A stretch of DNA of 24,007 nucleotides from NCBI GenBank assembly GCA_964454745.1, contig CAYVUI010000072.1, forward strand, positions 1-24,007, read 5' to 3'. This document shows positions 1 to 8,375 of the stretch, one piece after another. This DNA comes from CAYVUI01 sp964454745 (GTDB taxonomy: Bacteria; Planctomycetota; Phycisphaerae; Sedimentisphaerales; Anaerohalosphaeraceae). The notes beneath the pieces were generated by a model, which had not been told where the DNA came from, did no database searches, and saw only the letters and a program-made list of their open reading frames with translations. How positions within the stretch are numbered: the first letter of the stretch is position 1; each line of letters begins with the position of its first letter. The position numbers and the translations under genes were made by a program.

Positions 1-2
1 AG

Positions 3-76
3 CGAGGCCGAAGGGACTCGAACCCTCAACCTTCGGATCGACAGTCCGATGCTCTAACCAATTGAGCTACGGCCCC
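3..76 (-). tRNA. tRNA-Asp (anticodon GTC)
   Basis: Read on the minus strand, the segment folds as a complete cloverleaf. The acceptor stem is GGGGCCG/CGGCCTC with a G discriminator, the D-arm is GCTC...GAGC, and the anticodon stem is TCGGA/TCCGA with loop CTGTCGA. The T-arm is GAGGG TTCGAGT CCCTT. The loop places GTC at positions 34-36, so it reads Asp codons. The 3' CCA is not encoded, because the bases after the discriminator are CT, so it would be added by nucleotidyltransferase. A promoter-like sequence sits just upstream. Confidence 0.95.
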
Positions 77-96
77 GAACTGATCTAAAGACCCGT

Positions 97-126
97 ATTT
101 TAACAATTCATCGCAGCCGCTGTCAA
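97..126 (-). promoter_or_regulatory. sigma-70-type promoter for tRNA-Asp
   Basis: On the minus strand, TTGACA (121-126) is followed after 18 bases by TAAAAT (97-102). Sliding by one base gives TTAAAA at 17 bases. The predicted start lies about 13 bases before the mature tRNA, as expected for a short 5' leader. The rest of the 77-331 gap is AT-tract and CCC-rich DNA with no gene that I can support. Confidence 0.7.
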
Positions 127-249
127 ACCAAAATCTACGGGTTTTTTCAAAAATTCCTCCCCCGCCGGCCCCGGCATTTCATGCCCGATAATCCCTCCAT
201 CTAGGCCGCCCAAAACACGCATTTACCGCCCTGAAAAACCTGTTTTCCC

Positions 250-278
250 TTCCAAAGTCCGCAATTTTCGCATAAAAT
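250..278 (+). promoter_or_regulatory. possible promoter for the permease-sulfatase pair
   Basis: A good -10-like TAAAAT (273-278) lies 17 bases after a poor -35-like TTCCAA (250-255), about 53 bases before the ATG at 332. Only the -10 is convincing. Confidence 0.3.
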
Positions 279-331
279 ACCCCTGTTCAGCCATAATCGA
301 CCCATAAACCGAAAAAAAACAGGAAAAACCG

Positions 332-1294
332 ATGTCAGAATTCAACACCATTGCCGGCTCAACCCTCCAGGCCGTCGCCGTACTGCTGACCATCGGTATC
401 CTCGGTTTCCTCATCATCAAGCGTCACATGCTCCCCGGACAGGTCCTCAAGTTCCTTAACCCCCTGGTCATCGAGGTCTCCCTTCCCTGCCTGGTCTTCG
501 TCAACATCGTCCGCAATTTCGACCCCGCCCTCATGCCCGGCTGGTGGCGGCTGCCCTTGTGGTGGACCGGCTTTACCCTCTGCTCATTTGCCCTGTCCGC
601 CGCCGCCTCGCTCCTGGCCGAAAAAAACCACCGCCGCGAATTCTTCTTCGCCCTCTTCTTCCAGAACGTCATGTTCTTCCCGCTGCCCATCCTTGCATCC
701 ATCTTCGGCCCCGGCTCGGTCTTCGTCGCCAGCCTCTTCCTGTTCGGGCTCTTTCACCCATCCTTTTACTTCAGCATATACCCTCTCTTTTTCCCCGGTT
801 CCAACCTTAAACTCCGCTGGGAACGCATCTTAAACCCCGTCCTGGTCTGTACGATCCTCGCCGTCGCGGTTACTCACACCCAAACCAGCGAGCAAATCCC
901 CGCCTTCTTCATGGCCAGCCTGCAAACCATCTCCGGCATGGCTATCCCATTGCTGATGATCCTCCTCGGCGGCAACCTCTACCTCGACTTCCAGCAGCGA
1001 AACCGTCTCTACCTGCTCGAAACGTACAAGTTTATCATGGTCAAAAACATCCTTTTCCCACTCCTGTGGCTCGTCGTGTTGATGTTCCTTCGCCCGCCGC
1101 TGCCCATTGCCGTAATCATCCTGCTCGAAAGCGCGATGCCGCCCAGTATGTCCATCCCCGCCGTGACCGAGAAGGGCGGCGGCAACCGCGTACTCGTCAG
1201 CCAGTTCCTCGTGGCAAGCTGCATCATGTGCGTATTTACACTCCCGGCCGTGATGTACCTGTTCGCGAGATATTACCCAATTGAAGCCTTCTGA
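332..1294 (+). CDS. AEC-family transporter (auxin efflux carrier / Mem_trans type)
   Basis: The 320-residue protein is almost entirely hydrophobic, with about ten predicted membrane segments and only short loops. This matches the size and layout of the Mem_trans (AEC) family of secondary transporters. Family hallmarks are the early segment GFLIIKRHMLPG...LNPLVIEVSLPCLVF and the late stretch LLESAMPPSMSIPAVTEKGG, a region conserved in AEC proteins (the substrate-path proline region). It acts in the inner membrane. Family members move organic anions or other small metabolites, and the substrate here cannot be read from sequence. An AGGAAA ribosome site precedes the ATG at 332. The stop lies 2 bases before the sulfatase ATG, so the two are probably co-translated, which suggests export or import of something related to sulfatase substrates. 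Confidence 0.88.
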   Translation: MSEFNTIAGSTLQAVAVLLTIGILGFLIIKRHMLPGQVLKFLNPLVIEVSLPCLVFVNIVRNFDPALMPGWWRLPLWWTGFTLCSFALSAAASLLAEKNHRREFFFALFFQNVMFFPLPILASIFGPGSVFVASLFLFGLFHPSFYFSIYPLFFPGSNLKLRWERILNPVLVCTILAVAVTHTQTSEQIPAFFMASLQTISGMAIPLLMILLGGNLYLDFQQRNRLYLLETYKFIMVKNILFPLLWLVVLMFLRPPLPIAVIILLESAMPPSMSIPAVTEKGGGNRVLVSQFLVASCIMCVFTLPAVMYLFARYYPIEAF

Positions 1295-1296
1295 AA

Positions 1297-2853
1297 ATGA
1301 AAGACGATCAAATGAATAGACGCAAATTCTTGACCGCAACAGGCAAAACACTTGCCGCGGCGGGCCTTGTTTCCGCCGCCGGATGCATGGAACCTGCCGC
1401 GCAAAGGTCTGCCCCCAGTGCCGCACAAGCCGATACCGGCATAAACCACGGCAAGCCCAACGTCATTGTCATCATGATCGATCAGCTCCGTCCTTTCTCG
1501 ATGGGCTGCTACGGCAACGACGTCATCCGCACTCCGCACATGGACCGCCTCGCCCGGCAGGGCGCCCGCTTCCAATACGCCGTCACGAACAATCCCGTCT
1601 GCATGCCCGCACGTTCAGCGCTCCTGTCGGGCCGGTTCAGCCGTACCTGCCAGGGCTTCCTCGATAATTACATCGGCGTCGACGAAAGCGGAAACCGCTA
1701 CCTGCCCCAGTATCCCGTCAACCAGCGCGACCAGCTCAAAGACCCAACCCTTCCCGAGCACCTCAAAGACGCCGGATACCGCACCTGCCTGATCGGCAAA
1801 TGGCACATCCACCCCGCCCCCCAGCTCCTCGGATTCGATGAATTCGTATACCCCCAGGTCCAGCACCGCCACCTCGGCCAGACCTTCATCAACCATCGCG
1901 GCGAAAAATTCGTCCCCGACCAGTACAGCCCCGACTACGAAGCCGACCAGGTCCAGGCCTTCCTCTCGCGGCCCCACGACAAGCCCTTCTTCCTCTTTTA
2001 CAACATCTCCCCGCCGCACATGCCCCTGGCAGATGCCCCGGAAAAATACACCCAAATGTACCGCCCCAAAGACATGCCCCTGCGCGAAAACGTCTATCCA
2101 AACGGCAAAATGGCCCGCGACGAAGAATGGTTCAAAATCTACCTCTGGGACTTCCTCTATTACAAGCACCGCCTGCCGCACACCCTCAACCTGCCCGAAG
2201 GCTTTAACCTGCGGCATCTTACCGCTGCCTACTACGGCGCAACCACATGGACAGACGATCTCGTCGGACGCACCATGAAGTCCCTAAAGGACAACAACCT
2301 CGACAAAAACACCATCGTCGTCCTGCTTTCCGACCACGGCGACAATCTCGGCAGCCACGGAACATGGAACAAACAGCTGCTCTACGAAGAATCCATCCGC
2401 ATCCCGCTGCTCGTCCGCGGTCCCGGCATCCGGCCAGGTCAGGTCCAAAGCGACTTCGTCGCCCAGACCGTTGACATCATGCCCACCGTCCTCGACCTGT
2501 GCGGCCGGAATATCCCCCAGGAGCTGCCCGGCAGAAATCTGGCCCCCATGCTCACTCAAAACGCCCCCGCTCCGGCCCAAAAAGAGGCTTATATCGAAAT
2601 CACCGCCGGACGCATCGGCATACGTACCACCACCCACCTCTACGGCATCCAGCTTGCCGACGATCTCATCGCCATAGAAGACGACCGATATTGCTTCTAC
2701 GACCTCCGCACCGACCCGTTCCAGATGAACAACCTCGCCAAAACCGGCCAGCAGGCCGACCTCGCCGAAGAATTGCGTGCCAAACTCATCGCCTGGCACG
2801 AAACCACCCCCTGGCTGGGGAAAAGAAGACACAGCGCAAGCGACTATGTCTGA
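1297..2853 (+). CDS. exported formylglycine-dependent sulfatase (S1 family)
   Basis: A sulfate ester hydrolase of 518 residues. It shows the type I sulfatase signature C-M-P-A-R-S-A-L-L-S-G, with C102 as the residue to be oxidised to formylglycine and R106 beside it. Other active-site features are D62 in IMIDQLRP, K168/H170 in GKWH, H241 in SPPHMP, and the metal pair D346/H347 in LLSDHGDNLG. The N-terminus NRRKFLT followed by an Ala-rich hydrophobic stretch and AAGC (C30) resembles a Tat signal with a weak lipobox, so export is likely. An ATG at 1312 (MNRRK) would place the twin Arg nearer the start and is a credible alternative. The gene starts 2 bases after the AEC transporter and its end overlaps the convergent DUF3999 gene by 10 bases. 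The target sugar is unknown. Confidence 0.93.
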   Translation: MKDDQMNRRKFLTATGKTLAAAGLVSAAGCMEPAAQRSAPSAAQADTGINHGKPNVIVIMIDQLRPFSMGCYGNDVIRTPHMDRLARQGARFQYAVTNNPVCMPARSALLSGRFSRTCQGFLDNYIGVDESGNRYLPQYPVNQRDQLKDPTLPEHLKDAGYRTCLIGKWHIHPAPQLLGFDEFVYPQVQHRHLGQTFINHRGEKFVPDQYSPDYEADQVQAFLSRPHDKPFFLFYNISPPHMPLADAPEKYTQMYRPKDMPLRENVYPNGKMARDEEWFKIYLWDFLYYKHRLPHTLNLPEGFNLRHLTAAYYGATTWTDDLVGRTMKSLKDNNLDKNTIVVLLSDHGDNLGSHGTWNKQLLYEESIRIPLLVRGPGIRPGQVQSDFVAQTVDIMPTVLDLCGRNIPQELPGRNLAPMLTQNAPAPAQKEAYIEITAGRIGIRTTTHLYGIQLADDLIAIEDDRYCFYDLRTDPFQMNNLAKTGQQADLAEELRAKLIAWHETTPWLGKRRHSASDYV

Positions 2854-4172
2854 TCGCTCTCGATTCCCTTAAAAGACTTAAAAATGAACGCCCCCAGCGC
2901 CCCGGCAGTAAGCACAAGCACCAAACCCAGTAAAAACCGGTATCGTTCCGTAAAAGGCTTTACCGGCCCCTCAGGCTCGGTTTTCACATAAAGCGGATTC
3001 ACGAAAATTTCCCCGTGCACCGCCTGGCTCGTCTCCACAGCCATTGGATCCCGAACTCGGTGCAGTAAGTCGTACTCCGGCCGCCTCGCCTGAGAATTGC
3101 CCATATACAAAACCGCCCCTTCCGCATCAGCCGATTCAAACAGCACCCGGTGCGGGTTCATCATTGCTGTTACCGTATCCACTATAAGCGGTGCATCATC
3201 ATAATTGCGAATCGTCAGCCGCAAATATCGATACCCGCGCCGCGTATGCGAAACCCGGATCGCCAGCTTCTCATGAGCATACCCCGCCTGCGAACGGTAC
3301 CGGTAAATCACGCCGCCCGTCACCCGCTGCCACGGCACATCCACCTCCCGTGTCCGTTCCACACCATCCTCACTTCGAATCGGAACCGTTTTCTTATCCG
3401 CGTTTCGCCCCTCCAGGCTCACACGACGGTAAAATCCCGCATCCTCGGTAAAAATATGAATCTCATAGATCCGCGGGTCCGCAAATCCAAGGTCAAACGT
3501 ATACACACTGATCCGCTTTTCTTCATCTTCTACATGTTCCATCGGCTTGAGCGTCACCGATGTTCGCTGGATTTTCACTTCCTCCCTGTCATACCCACGA
3601 ACCGAAGAAATGGCCGGCACCGTATCCTCAGACGCCATCGGCGAAACCCGCACACGCAGGTACCGGTAATCATTCTCACCCAGCTCAATCTCGCTGAACC
3701 GAACCTCCTCACGCCCATCCACCGCGAAAATGTATGCATTCTCAACCAGCGTGTAAAAACGTACGTTGTCATTCGAGCCCTCCACGGTTACCCGTCGCCG
3801 AAAATTCTCACCCTCTGTCTCCACTTTGATCAGGTTCTTGTAAATTTGTTCGGCAAAATCAAGCGTCACTACGGCGTTGCCCTGCTCGTCCGCGCCGCGA
3901 TTGATTACCTGCGGTGTATACTCCTCCTGCCGCACCGTATCCCTCGGTAAAAACAGCAGGTACGGAACCTGTCTGCCGTGAGAGCCAATCAGTCTCAAAT
4001 CAGATAAATCCCTGTCCGCTTTTTGGTAAATCTCTGGCGTCAGTTCCAGTGTCACATATTCCTTCGCCGCCGGCTCGATTATCACATCACACCAATACTG
4101 CCACTGCGAAAGGTCGATCCCAAAAAGAGTCCCGGCATACAAACACAGCAGAAAAAAATAAAATCGCCTCAT
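2844..4172 (-). CDS. DUF3999-like membrane-anchored protein
   Basis: The 442-residue protein has an N-terminal signal peptide (MRRFYFFLLCLYAGTLFG, cleavage before IDLSQW) and a long beta-rich extracytoplasmic region. One C-terminal membrane helix (about residues 410-433) and a short Lys-rich cytoplasmic tail follow. The body has several repeated elements of the type Y-R-Y-L-R-V/L, as in discoidin/galactose-binding-like folds. The pairing with a DUF2339 protein immediately upstream is the usual context of DUF3999. Its ATG overlaps the stop of that gene (ATGA, 4169-4172), so the two are translationally coupled and may form an envelope complex. No biochemical role is established, and none is assigned here. 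Confidence 0.8.
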   Translation of the reverse strand: MRRFYFFLLCLYAGTLFGIDLSQWQYWCDVIIEPAAKEYVTLELTPEIYQKADRDLSDLRLIGSHGRQVPYLLFLPRDTVRQEEYTPQVINRGADEQGNAVVTLDFAEQIYKNLIKVETEGENFRRRVTVEGSNDNVRFYTLVENAYIFAVDGREEVRFSEIELGENDYRYLRVRVSPMASEDTVPAISSVRGYDREEVKIQRTSVTLKPMEHVEDEEKRISVYTFDLGFADPRIYEIHIFTEDAGFYRRVSLEGRNADKKTVPIRSEDGVERTREVDVPWQRVTGGVIYRYRSQAGYAHEKLAIRVSHTRRGYRYLRLTIRNYDDAPLIVDTVTAMMNPHRVLFESADAEGAVLYMGNSQARRPEYDLLHRVRDPMAVETSQAVHGEIFVNPLYVKTEPEGPVKPFTERYRFLLGLVLVLTAGALGAFIFKSFKGIESDQT

Positions 4173-6532
4173 TGCTCATCCTTTTCTTCCGGCAGGGCGG
4201 AAGAGGCCATCGCCTCAAAGAAACCCTTATTCCGTAAATACTGGTACAGGTATGAAACGCCCACAAGTGTCAGTCCCGTGGCCAGAAACGCCGCAATCCG
4301 GTACACGCTCTTGACCGTGCTCATATCGAAAAGAAAGATCTTGCCAAGCAGCACCGCAAAAAATCCAAGCGAAATATATCGCAGCACTGCGATTTTCTTG
4401 TAAAAACCCGCCGCCATCAGCGCCGCCGCATAGATAGCCGTCATTACCGAAATATACATACTTGCCAAAAACCGCCAATTCTCCGCCGGCCCCGCATATC
4501 GATCCAGGCACTGCCAGTACAGGTAAATCTCCTCTACAAGCAGCCCGTACAGCACAAACACCGTACCCAAACAAATAACCACCCAGAACTGAATCCCCGA
4601 ATCGGTTTTATCCTCATACCGGGACCGCTTTAAAAGCCACGACGCCCCGAACAAAGAGCCCACAACTACCATAGCCAGCCCGAAATTCAGGTTCGCAAAG
4701 ATCGTAAATGCATCCGTATACGTCTCCGGCAGCGAAAACAGAACCAATACACTGCCGAACAGTGCCGTCGCCAGGGCCAAAACCTTGCAAAGCATTCCCT
4801 TCGGCGCGACCGGCCGCAGCGTAAACAGCAACAGTACGGCTGGAAGAATCACATACATCCCCTGGAAAAAGATCGACTGCCCATGTAAATCCGGCGAAAG
4901 ATTGAATTTACAGTACCCGCTCCATTCCATCGCAACGGCCGTGGCTCCAAGCGCAACCGCTGCTGCATATAAAACCTGCGAAACAAAAGCAGATGCCTCT
5001 GCAGAAAGCTCTTTTCGCCTTCGATACAGTACATGCAGAATCAATACCATGGCAGCAACAAACATCCACGTCCCAAATCCGGGATTCACTACCAGCCGAA
5101 ACGCCCCCGTATGCAGCGGAAGATGTCTGAACAATTTAAACACGCTCAGTAGCAGAACCGGTGCTGCGCATGCCTGCGTCCACACACTGCGGTACCGAAA
5201 TCCAATTACCGTCAGCACGACCGCCTCGACCGCCCACGCAATCACAACCGCGTACAGCGTAAAGTAAAGCGGTATCGCGATTGTCAAAAAGAACAGCCCA
5301 ATCACCAGCAGCAAAATCCGAAGGTTTACATCTTCCCGGCATCGCCGCATTACCACGGTCATCACCACAAGATGCGCCGCACAAAGCCCCAGCGCCGTAA
5401 ACGCCAGTGCAGTGCGATAATTCGTATAAAGAATAGACGCGAAGTAGAAAAAAACCGCCGCTGCGTTCGCCAGCACCAGCAGCACATCTTCCTTGCGTGC
5501 ACATACCTTCCGTACCAGCCCATGGAAAAGCGGCAAAACAAGATATACCGCAAAGAACACGCCCAGCCCAATCAATGCCGCTGCCATCTGCCCCGGCGGC
5601 TGCAGTGCATCATTAATTGTCGACCGGTAATACGTCTCAAACCACGCTGCGTACAATGCATAACTGCCGATCAGTGCCCCCAAATTCACCATTCGCCATC
5701 GCCGGTAATACGCGCACAGCATCGCGCCCAGGCTCAGCACAAGCACATACCCAAACAGCGGGATCGGCGCATTTTGCCCCGTGTTGATAATCAACGGCGT
5801 CAAATACCCGCCCAAAAGCGAAAGCACTGCGACGACAACCTCATTCATGCTCACCGCGTACAGCATTGCCGCCGCTGTCACCAGCACCGCCAGTACATAT
5901 GCAGGCAGCGGCCCGATCAGTTCATAAAAACGGTATGCCGCGAACACCGCCGTATACAAAATCGCAAACCCCAGTGCCGTCACCGCCTTGGCCACGATCC
6001 CGAATCCCTTCCGCCGTGTCACTTCTCCCGCCGCCAGCGCGATCAATCCGGACACAAAAACAATCGTTACCCGTCCGACCGGCCCGATCAGCGCGTTGTC
6101 ATAGGCATACTTCAAAAAGAATGCCACGCCCACAATCACTGTGATTACACCCGCGATCAGCACCCATCGTGTCCCGATCTGCTGCTCGAGGCTGCCCGGC
6201 CTTGTGTCAATCTGGGCAATTTCTACATCCGGCTGATTCACCGGCTCGGCGGCTTGCGGCATCGCTGGCCCCGTCTTTTCCGGCTCCCTGGTGATTTCAG
6301 CCGGCTTCGCCTCATCTATCGGCTTCGGGGTAGCTTCCACCGGTGAAGGTGTTTTCCCCTCGGTTTTAGGCGCAACAGGCGCAGGTTGAACCGTTCCCTG
6401 CCGTTCCAGGCGAGCCACCTTCTCCGAAAGCTGATTGATCTTCGAAATTGCGGTCAACGCAATAATAAAACCGATCGGGCCAAGCAGCAAAACGCCAATA
6501 ATCAAAATGACTAAAAAGACAATTCCTTCCAT
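4169..6532 (-). CDS. DUF2339 polytopic membrane protein
   Basis: A very large (787 residues) inner-membrane protein. It begins with one hydrophobic helix (MEGIVFLVILIIGVLLLGPIG) and a short coiled-coil-like stretch (ISKINQLSEKVARLERQ). A Pro/Glu/Lys-rich linker (about residues 45-110) follows, then more than twenty predicted membrane helices to near the C-terminus. The motif IGTRWVLIAGVITVIVGVAFFLKYA after the linker is typical of DUF2339 proteins. A GAGGAG ribosome site and a promoter (6589-6616) precede the ATG at 6532. It forms a two-gene operon with the DUF3999 gene. The family is widespread in Gram-negative bacteria and has no proven function; the layout suggests a cell-envelope role, by inference only. 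Confidence 0.88.
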   Translation of the reverse strand: MEGIVFLVILIIGVLLLGPIGFIIALTAISKINQLSEKVARLERQGTVQPAPVAPKTEGKTPSPVEATPKPIDEAKPAEITREPEKTGPAMPQAAEPVNQPDVEIAQIDTRPGSLEQQIGTRWVLIAGVITVIVGVAFFLKYAYDNALIGPVGRVTIVFVSGLIALAAGEVTRRKGFGIVAKAVTALGFAILYTAVFAAYRFYELIGPLPAYVLAVLVTAAAMLYAVSMNEVVVAVLSLLGGYLTPLIINTGQNAPIPLFGYVLVLSLGAMLCAYYRRWRMVNLGALIGSYALYAAWFETYYRSTINDALQPPGQMAAALIGLGVFFAVYLVLPLFHGLVRKVCARKEDVLLVLANAAAVFFYFASILYTNYRTALAFTALGLCAAHLVVMTVVMRRCREDVNLRILLLVIGLFFLTIAIPLYFTLYAVVIAWAVEAVVLTVIGFRYRSVWTQACAAPVLLLSVFKLFRHLPLHTGAFRLVVNPGFGTWMFVAAMVLILHVLYRRRKELSAEASAFVSQVLYAAAVALGATAVAMEWSGYCKFNLSPDLHGQSIFFQGMYVILPAVLLLFTLRPVAPKGMLCKVLALATALFGSVLVLFSLPETYTDAFTIFANLNFGLAMVVVGSLFGASWLLKRSRYEDKTDSGIQFWVVICLGTVFVLYGLLVEEIYLYWQCLDRYAGPAENWRFLASMYISVMTAIYAAALMAAGFYKKIAVLRYISLGFFAVLLGKIFLFDMSTVKSVYRIAAFLATGLTLVGVSYLYQYLRNKGFFEAMASSALPEEKDEQ

Positions 6533-6588
6533 TTCTCAAACTCCTCAATTCAGGAAAACCCATCAGAAACAGGGCTCTTATAAATACC

Positions 6589-6616
6589 AGTATACCGGAA
6601 TCTCACCCGTTGGCAA
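6589..6616 (-). promoter_or_regulatory. sigma-70-type promoter for the DUF2339-DUF3999 operon
   Basis: On the minus strand, TTGCCA (6611-6616) is followed after 16 bases by TATACT (6589-6594). The predicted start is about 50 bases before the ATG at 6532. It lies in the short gap after the ABC permease gene, so this pair need not depend on read-through from the ABC operon. Confidence 0.6.
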
Positions 6617-6639
6617 GCTTAATTTATCACCAGGCCCGG

Positions 6640-7470
6640 TCAACCTTTTACAGCTCCCTGGGTAAGCCCGGAGATGATTCGCCGCTGAAACAGCACGGTC
6701 AAAATGACGATTGGCAGCGTCGTAACAACAGCCCCGGCCATAATGTTCCCCCAGGGAGTCTGCCCATGGAGCCCTTGGAACATTGCAATGCCCACCGGGA
6801 TCGTACGGGCATGGTAGTCACTGGTCAGCATCAGGGCAAACATAAATTCATTCAAGGCGAAGATGAAAGCCAGCAGCAAAACTGAAAAGATCCCCGGCAG
6901 CGCGACCGGCAATACCACACGGAACAGGATCTGCCACCGTCCGCACCCGTCAACCCGTGCGGCATCTTCAAGTTCCGCCGGGATACGCTGAAAATAACTG
7001 GTCAAAATCCACAGTGAAAGCGGCAAAATCCACGCGATATAAGGCAAAATCAAAGCCAGCCAGGTATTGATCCAGCCAAGATGCGTCATGATCTTGAAAA
7101 GATATCCCACCAGCCCGATTTGTGGAAACAGGGAAACAGCCAGGATAAACATAAAAATGATCTTTCGTCCCCGAAAACGCAGCCGGCTGATCGCGTAAGC
7201 CGCCATGGAGGCGATCCCGACAGAGGCAAAAGCACTCGCAAGAGAAACGACAAAGCTGTTCAGCAGATAATTGGGAAAATGCAGCGAGCGATCGGTAAGT
7301 ACGGCACGGAAATGCTCAAGGGTAAAACGGTACGTGACATTTGGCTCTAAAAAACGAACATTTTCAGCCAGTGAGACTGCGCACATGTACACAAAAGGCC
7401 CCAGGCAGAATATGAGCATCATTACCAGCCCCACCACAAAGAAAAGATTCTGTAATTTACTTCGCTTCAT
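6640..7470 (-). CDS. sugar ABC transporter permease, MalG/COG0395 type
   Basis: The 276-residue inner-membrane permease has six predicted helices. The cytoplasmic EAA loop at about residues 168-187 (EDAARVDGCGRWQILFRVVLP) contacts the ATPase subunit. The segment near LFPQIGLVGYLFKIMTHLGW and the C-terminus SGLTQGAVKG are typical of carbohydrate-uptake (CUT1) MalG-like permeases. Its ATG overlaps the stop of the partner permease by 4 bases (7467-7470). It is the last gene of a binding protein-permease-permease operon, with no ATPase gene in the window. The imported sugar is unknown; the context suggests glycan fragments. Confidence 0.93.
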   Translation of the reverse strand: MKRSKLQNLFFVVGLVMMLIFCLGPFVYMCAVSLAENVRFLEPNVTYRFTLEHFRAVLTDRSLHFPNYLLNSFVVSLASAFASVGIASMAAYAISRLRFRGRKIIFMFILAVSLFPQIGLVGYLFKIMTHLGWINTWLALILPYIAWILPLSLWILTSYFQRIPAELEDAARVDGCGRWQILFRVVLPVALPGIFSVLLLAFIFALNEFMFALMLTSDYHARTIPVGIAMFQGLHGQTPWGNIMAGAVVTTLPIVILTVLFQRRIISGLTQGAVKG

Positions 7471-8363
7471 GCAGCTTCCTCCCCAAATCGCCCGGCTTTG
7501 ACATAAACAATCGAAAGCATAAACGCCGCAGCAAACACGATGACCGAAACCGCAGAACCGTATCCAAAATCACCGCTGAGAAAAAATTTGTACGCGTAGT
7601 GAGAAATACTTGACGTACTGCCGCCCGGGCCGCCGCCGGTCAGAACAAAAATGACATCAAAAATCCGAATCGCATCTACCGTGCGAAACAGCAGGGCGAC
7701 AATCAGCACCGGCCGGAGCAGGGGAAGTACAACCTGGAAAAAAGTCCTTGCAGAAGAGGCCCCGTCAATTCGTGCCTGTTCGTACATTTCTCTCGGAATC
7801 GTTTGCAGCCCCGCCAGCACGATCACGGCTATAAAAGGTGTCGTCTTCCAAACATCCGCGACAACCAGGGCACTAAATGCCCCGGCCGTCGTGCCCAGGA
7901 AATTCACCGGCTCGCCGAACACAGGCTCGATCATTGCATTGGCCAAACCATAACTGAAATTATATACGAGTTCCCACACCCGGGCCGAGATCGCCGCGGG
8001 AATGGCCCAGGGAATCAATACGGCCGCGCGAACAAACCCACGTCCCGGTATGGCAGCATTGAGCAGCACTGCAAATAAAATCCCCAGTCCCATCTCCAGC
8101 GGCACGGAAACCAGTAAAAAAAGCAAAGTAAACCTCAGGCTCTGAAAAAATCCAGGATCCTGGAAAATTCGACTGTAATTCTCCAGCCCTGCAAACCTGC
8201 GGGGCAGAAAGGAAACATCATTATAAAAACTATTGACCAGCGTACCGATTACCGGGAGCAAAATAAAAACAGAAACCACCGTCAGCAGCGGCCCAAGGAG
8301 CAAATATCCGTCCCGGGCCTCCCGGTTCACTGTTTTTGAGAATGGGAGAAAGCCTTTTGCCAT
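7467..8363 (-). CDS. sugar ABC transporter permease, MalF/COG1175 type
   Basis: An inner-membrane permease of about 298 residues with six predicted helices and the EAA loop EQARIDGASSARTFFQVVLP about residues 195-214. It also has the conserved LTGGGPGGSTSSISHYAYKFF segment found in CUT1 MalF/UgpA-like subunits. It pairs with the downstream MalG-like subunit, which overlaps by 4 bases. The start is chosen at the ATG at 8363 (MAKGFLPF). A TTG at 8372 adds three residues and lies 3 bases after the binding-protein stop codon. Neither start has a strong ribosome site, so translation is probably coupled to the upstream gene. Confidence 0.92.
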   Translation of the reverse strand: MAKGFLPFSKTVNREARDGYLLLGPLLTVVSVFILLPVIGTLVNSFYNDVSFLPRRFAGLENYSRIFQDPGFFQSLRFTLLFLLVSVPLEMGLGILFAVLLNAAIPGRGFVRAAVLIPWAIPAAISARVWELVYNFSYGLANAMIEPVFGEPVNFLGTTAGAFSALVVADVWKTTPFIAVIVLAGLQTIPREMYEQARIDGASSARTFFQVVLPLLRPVLIVALLFRTVDAIRIFDVIFVLTGGGPGGSTSSISHYAYKFFLSGDFGYGSAVSVIVFAAAFMLSIVYVKAGRFGEEAA

Positions 8364-8375
8364 TTGAATCAAACT

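Noticed and set aside
136..152. T-rich run after CTACGGG resembling a terminator
   Set aside because: No stem of useful length precedes the T-run on either strand.
3150..3950. 266-residue plus-strand open frame
   Set aside because: It lies wholly opposite the DUF3999 gene and shows no domain or start signal.
5372..6346. 324-residue plus-strand open frame, Arg/Gln/His-rich
   Set aside because: It is a mirror of the DUF2339 gene on the minus strand; composition is typical of antisense to membrane protein code.
6630..6645. Short GC-rich inverted repeat after the ABC permease stop
   Set aside because: The stem has no loop and no T-run, so it does not qualify as an intrinsic terminator.
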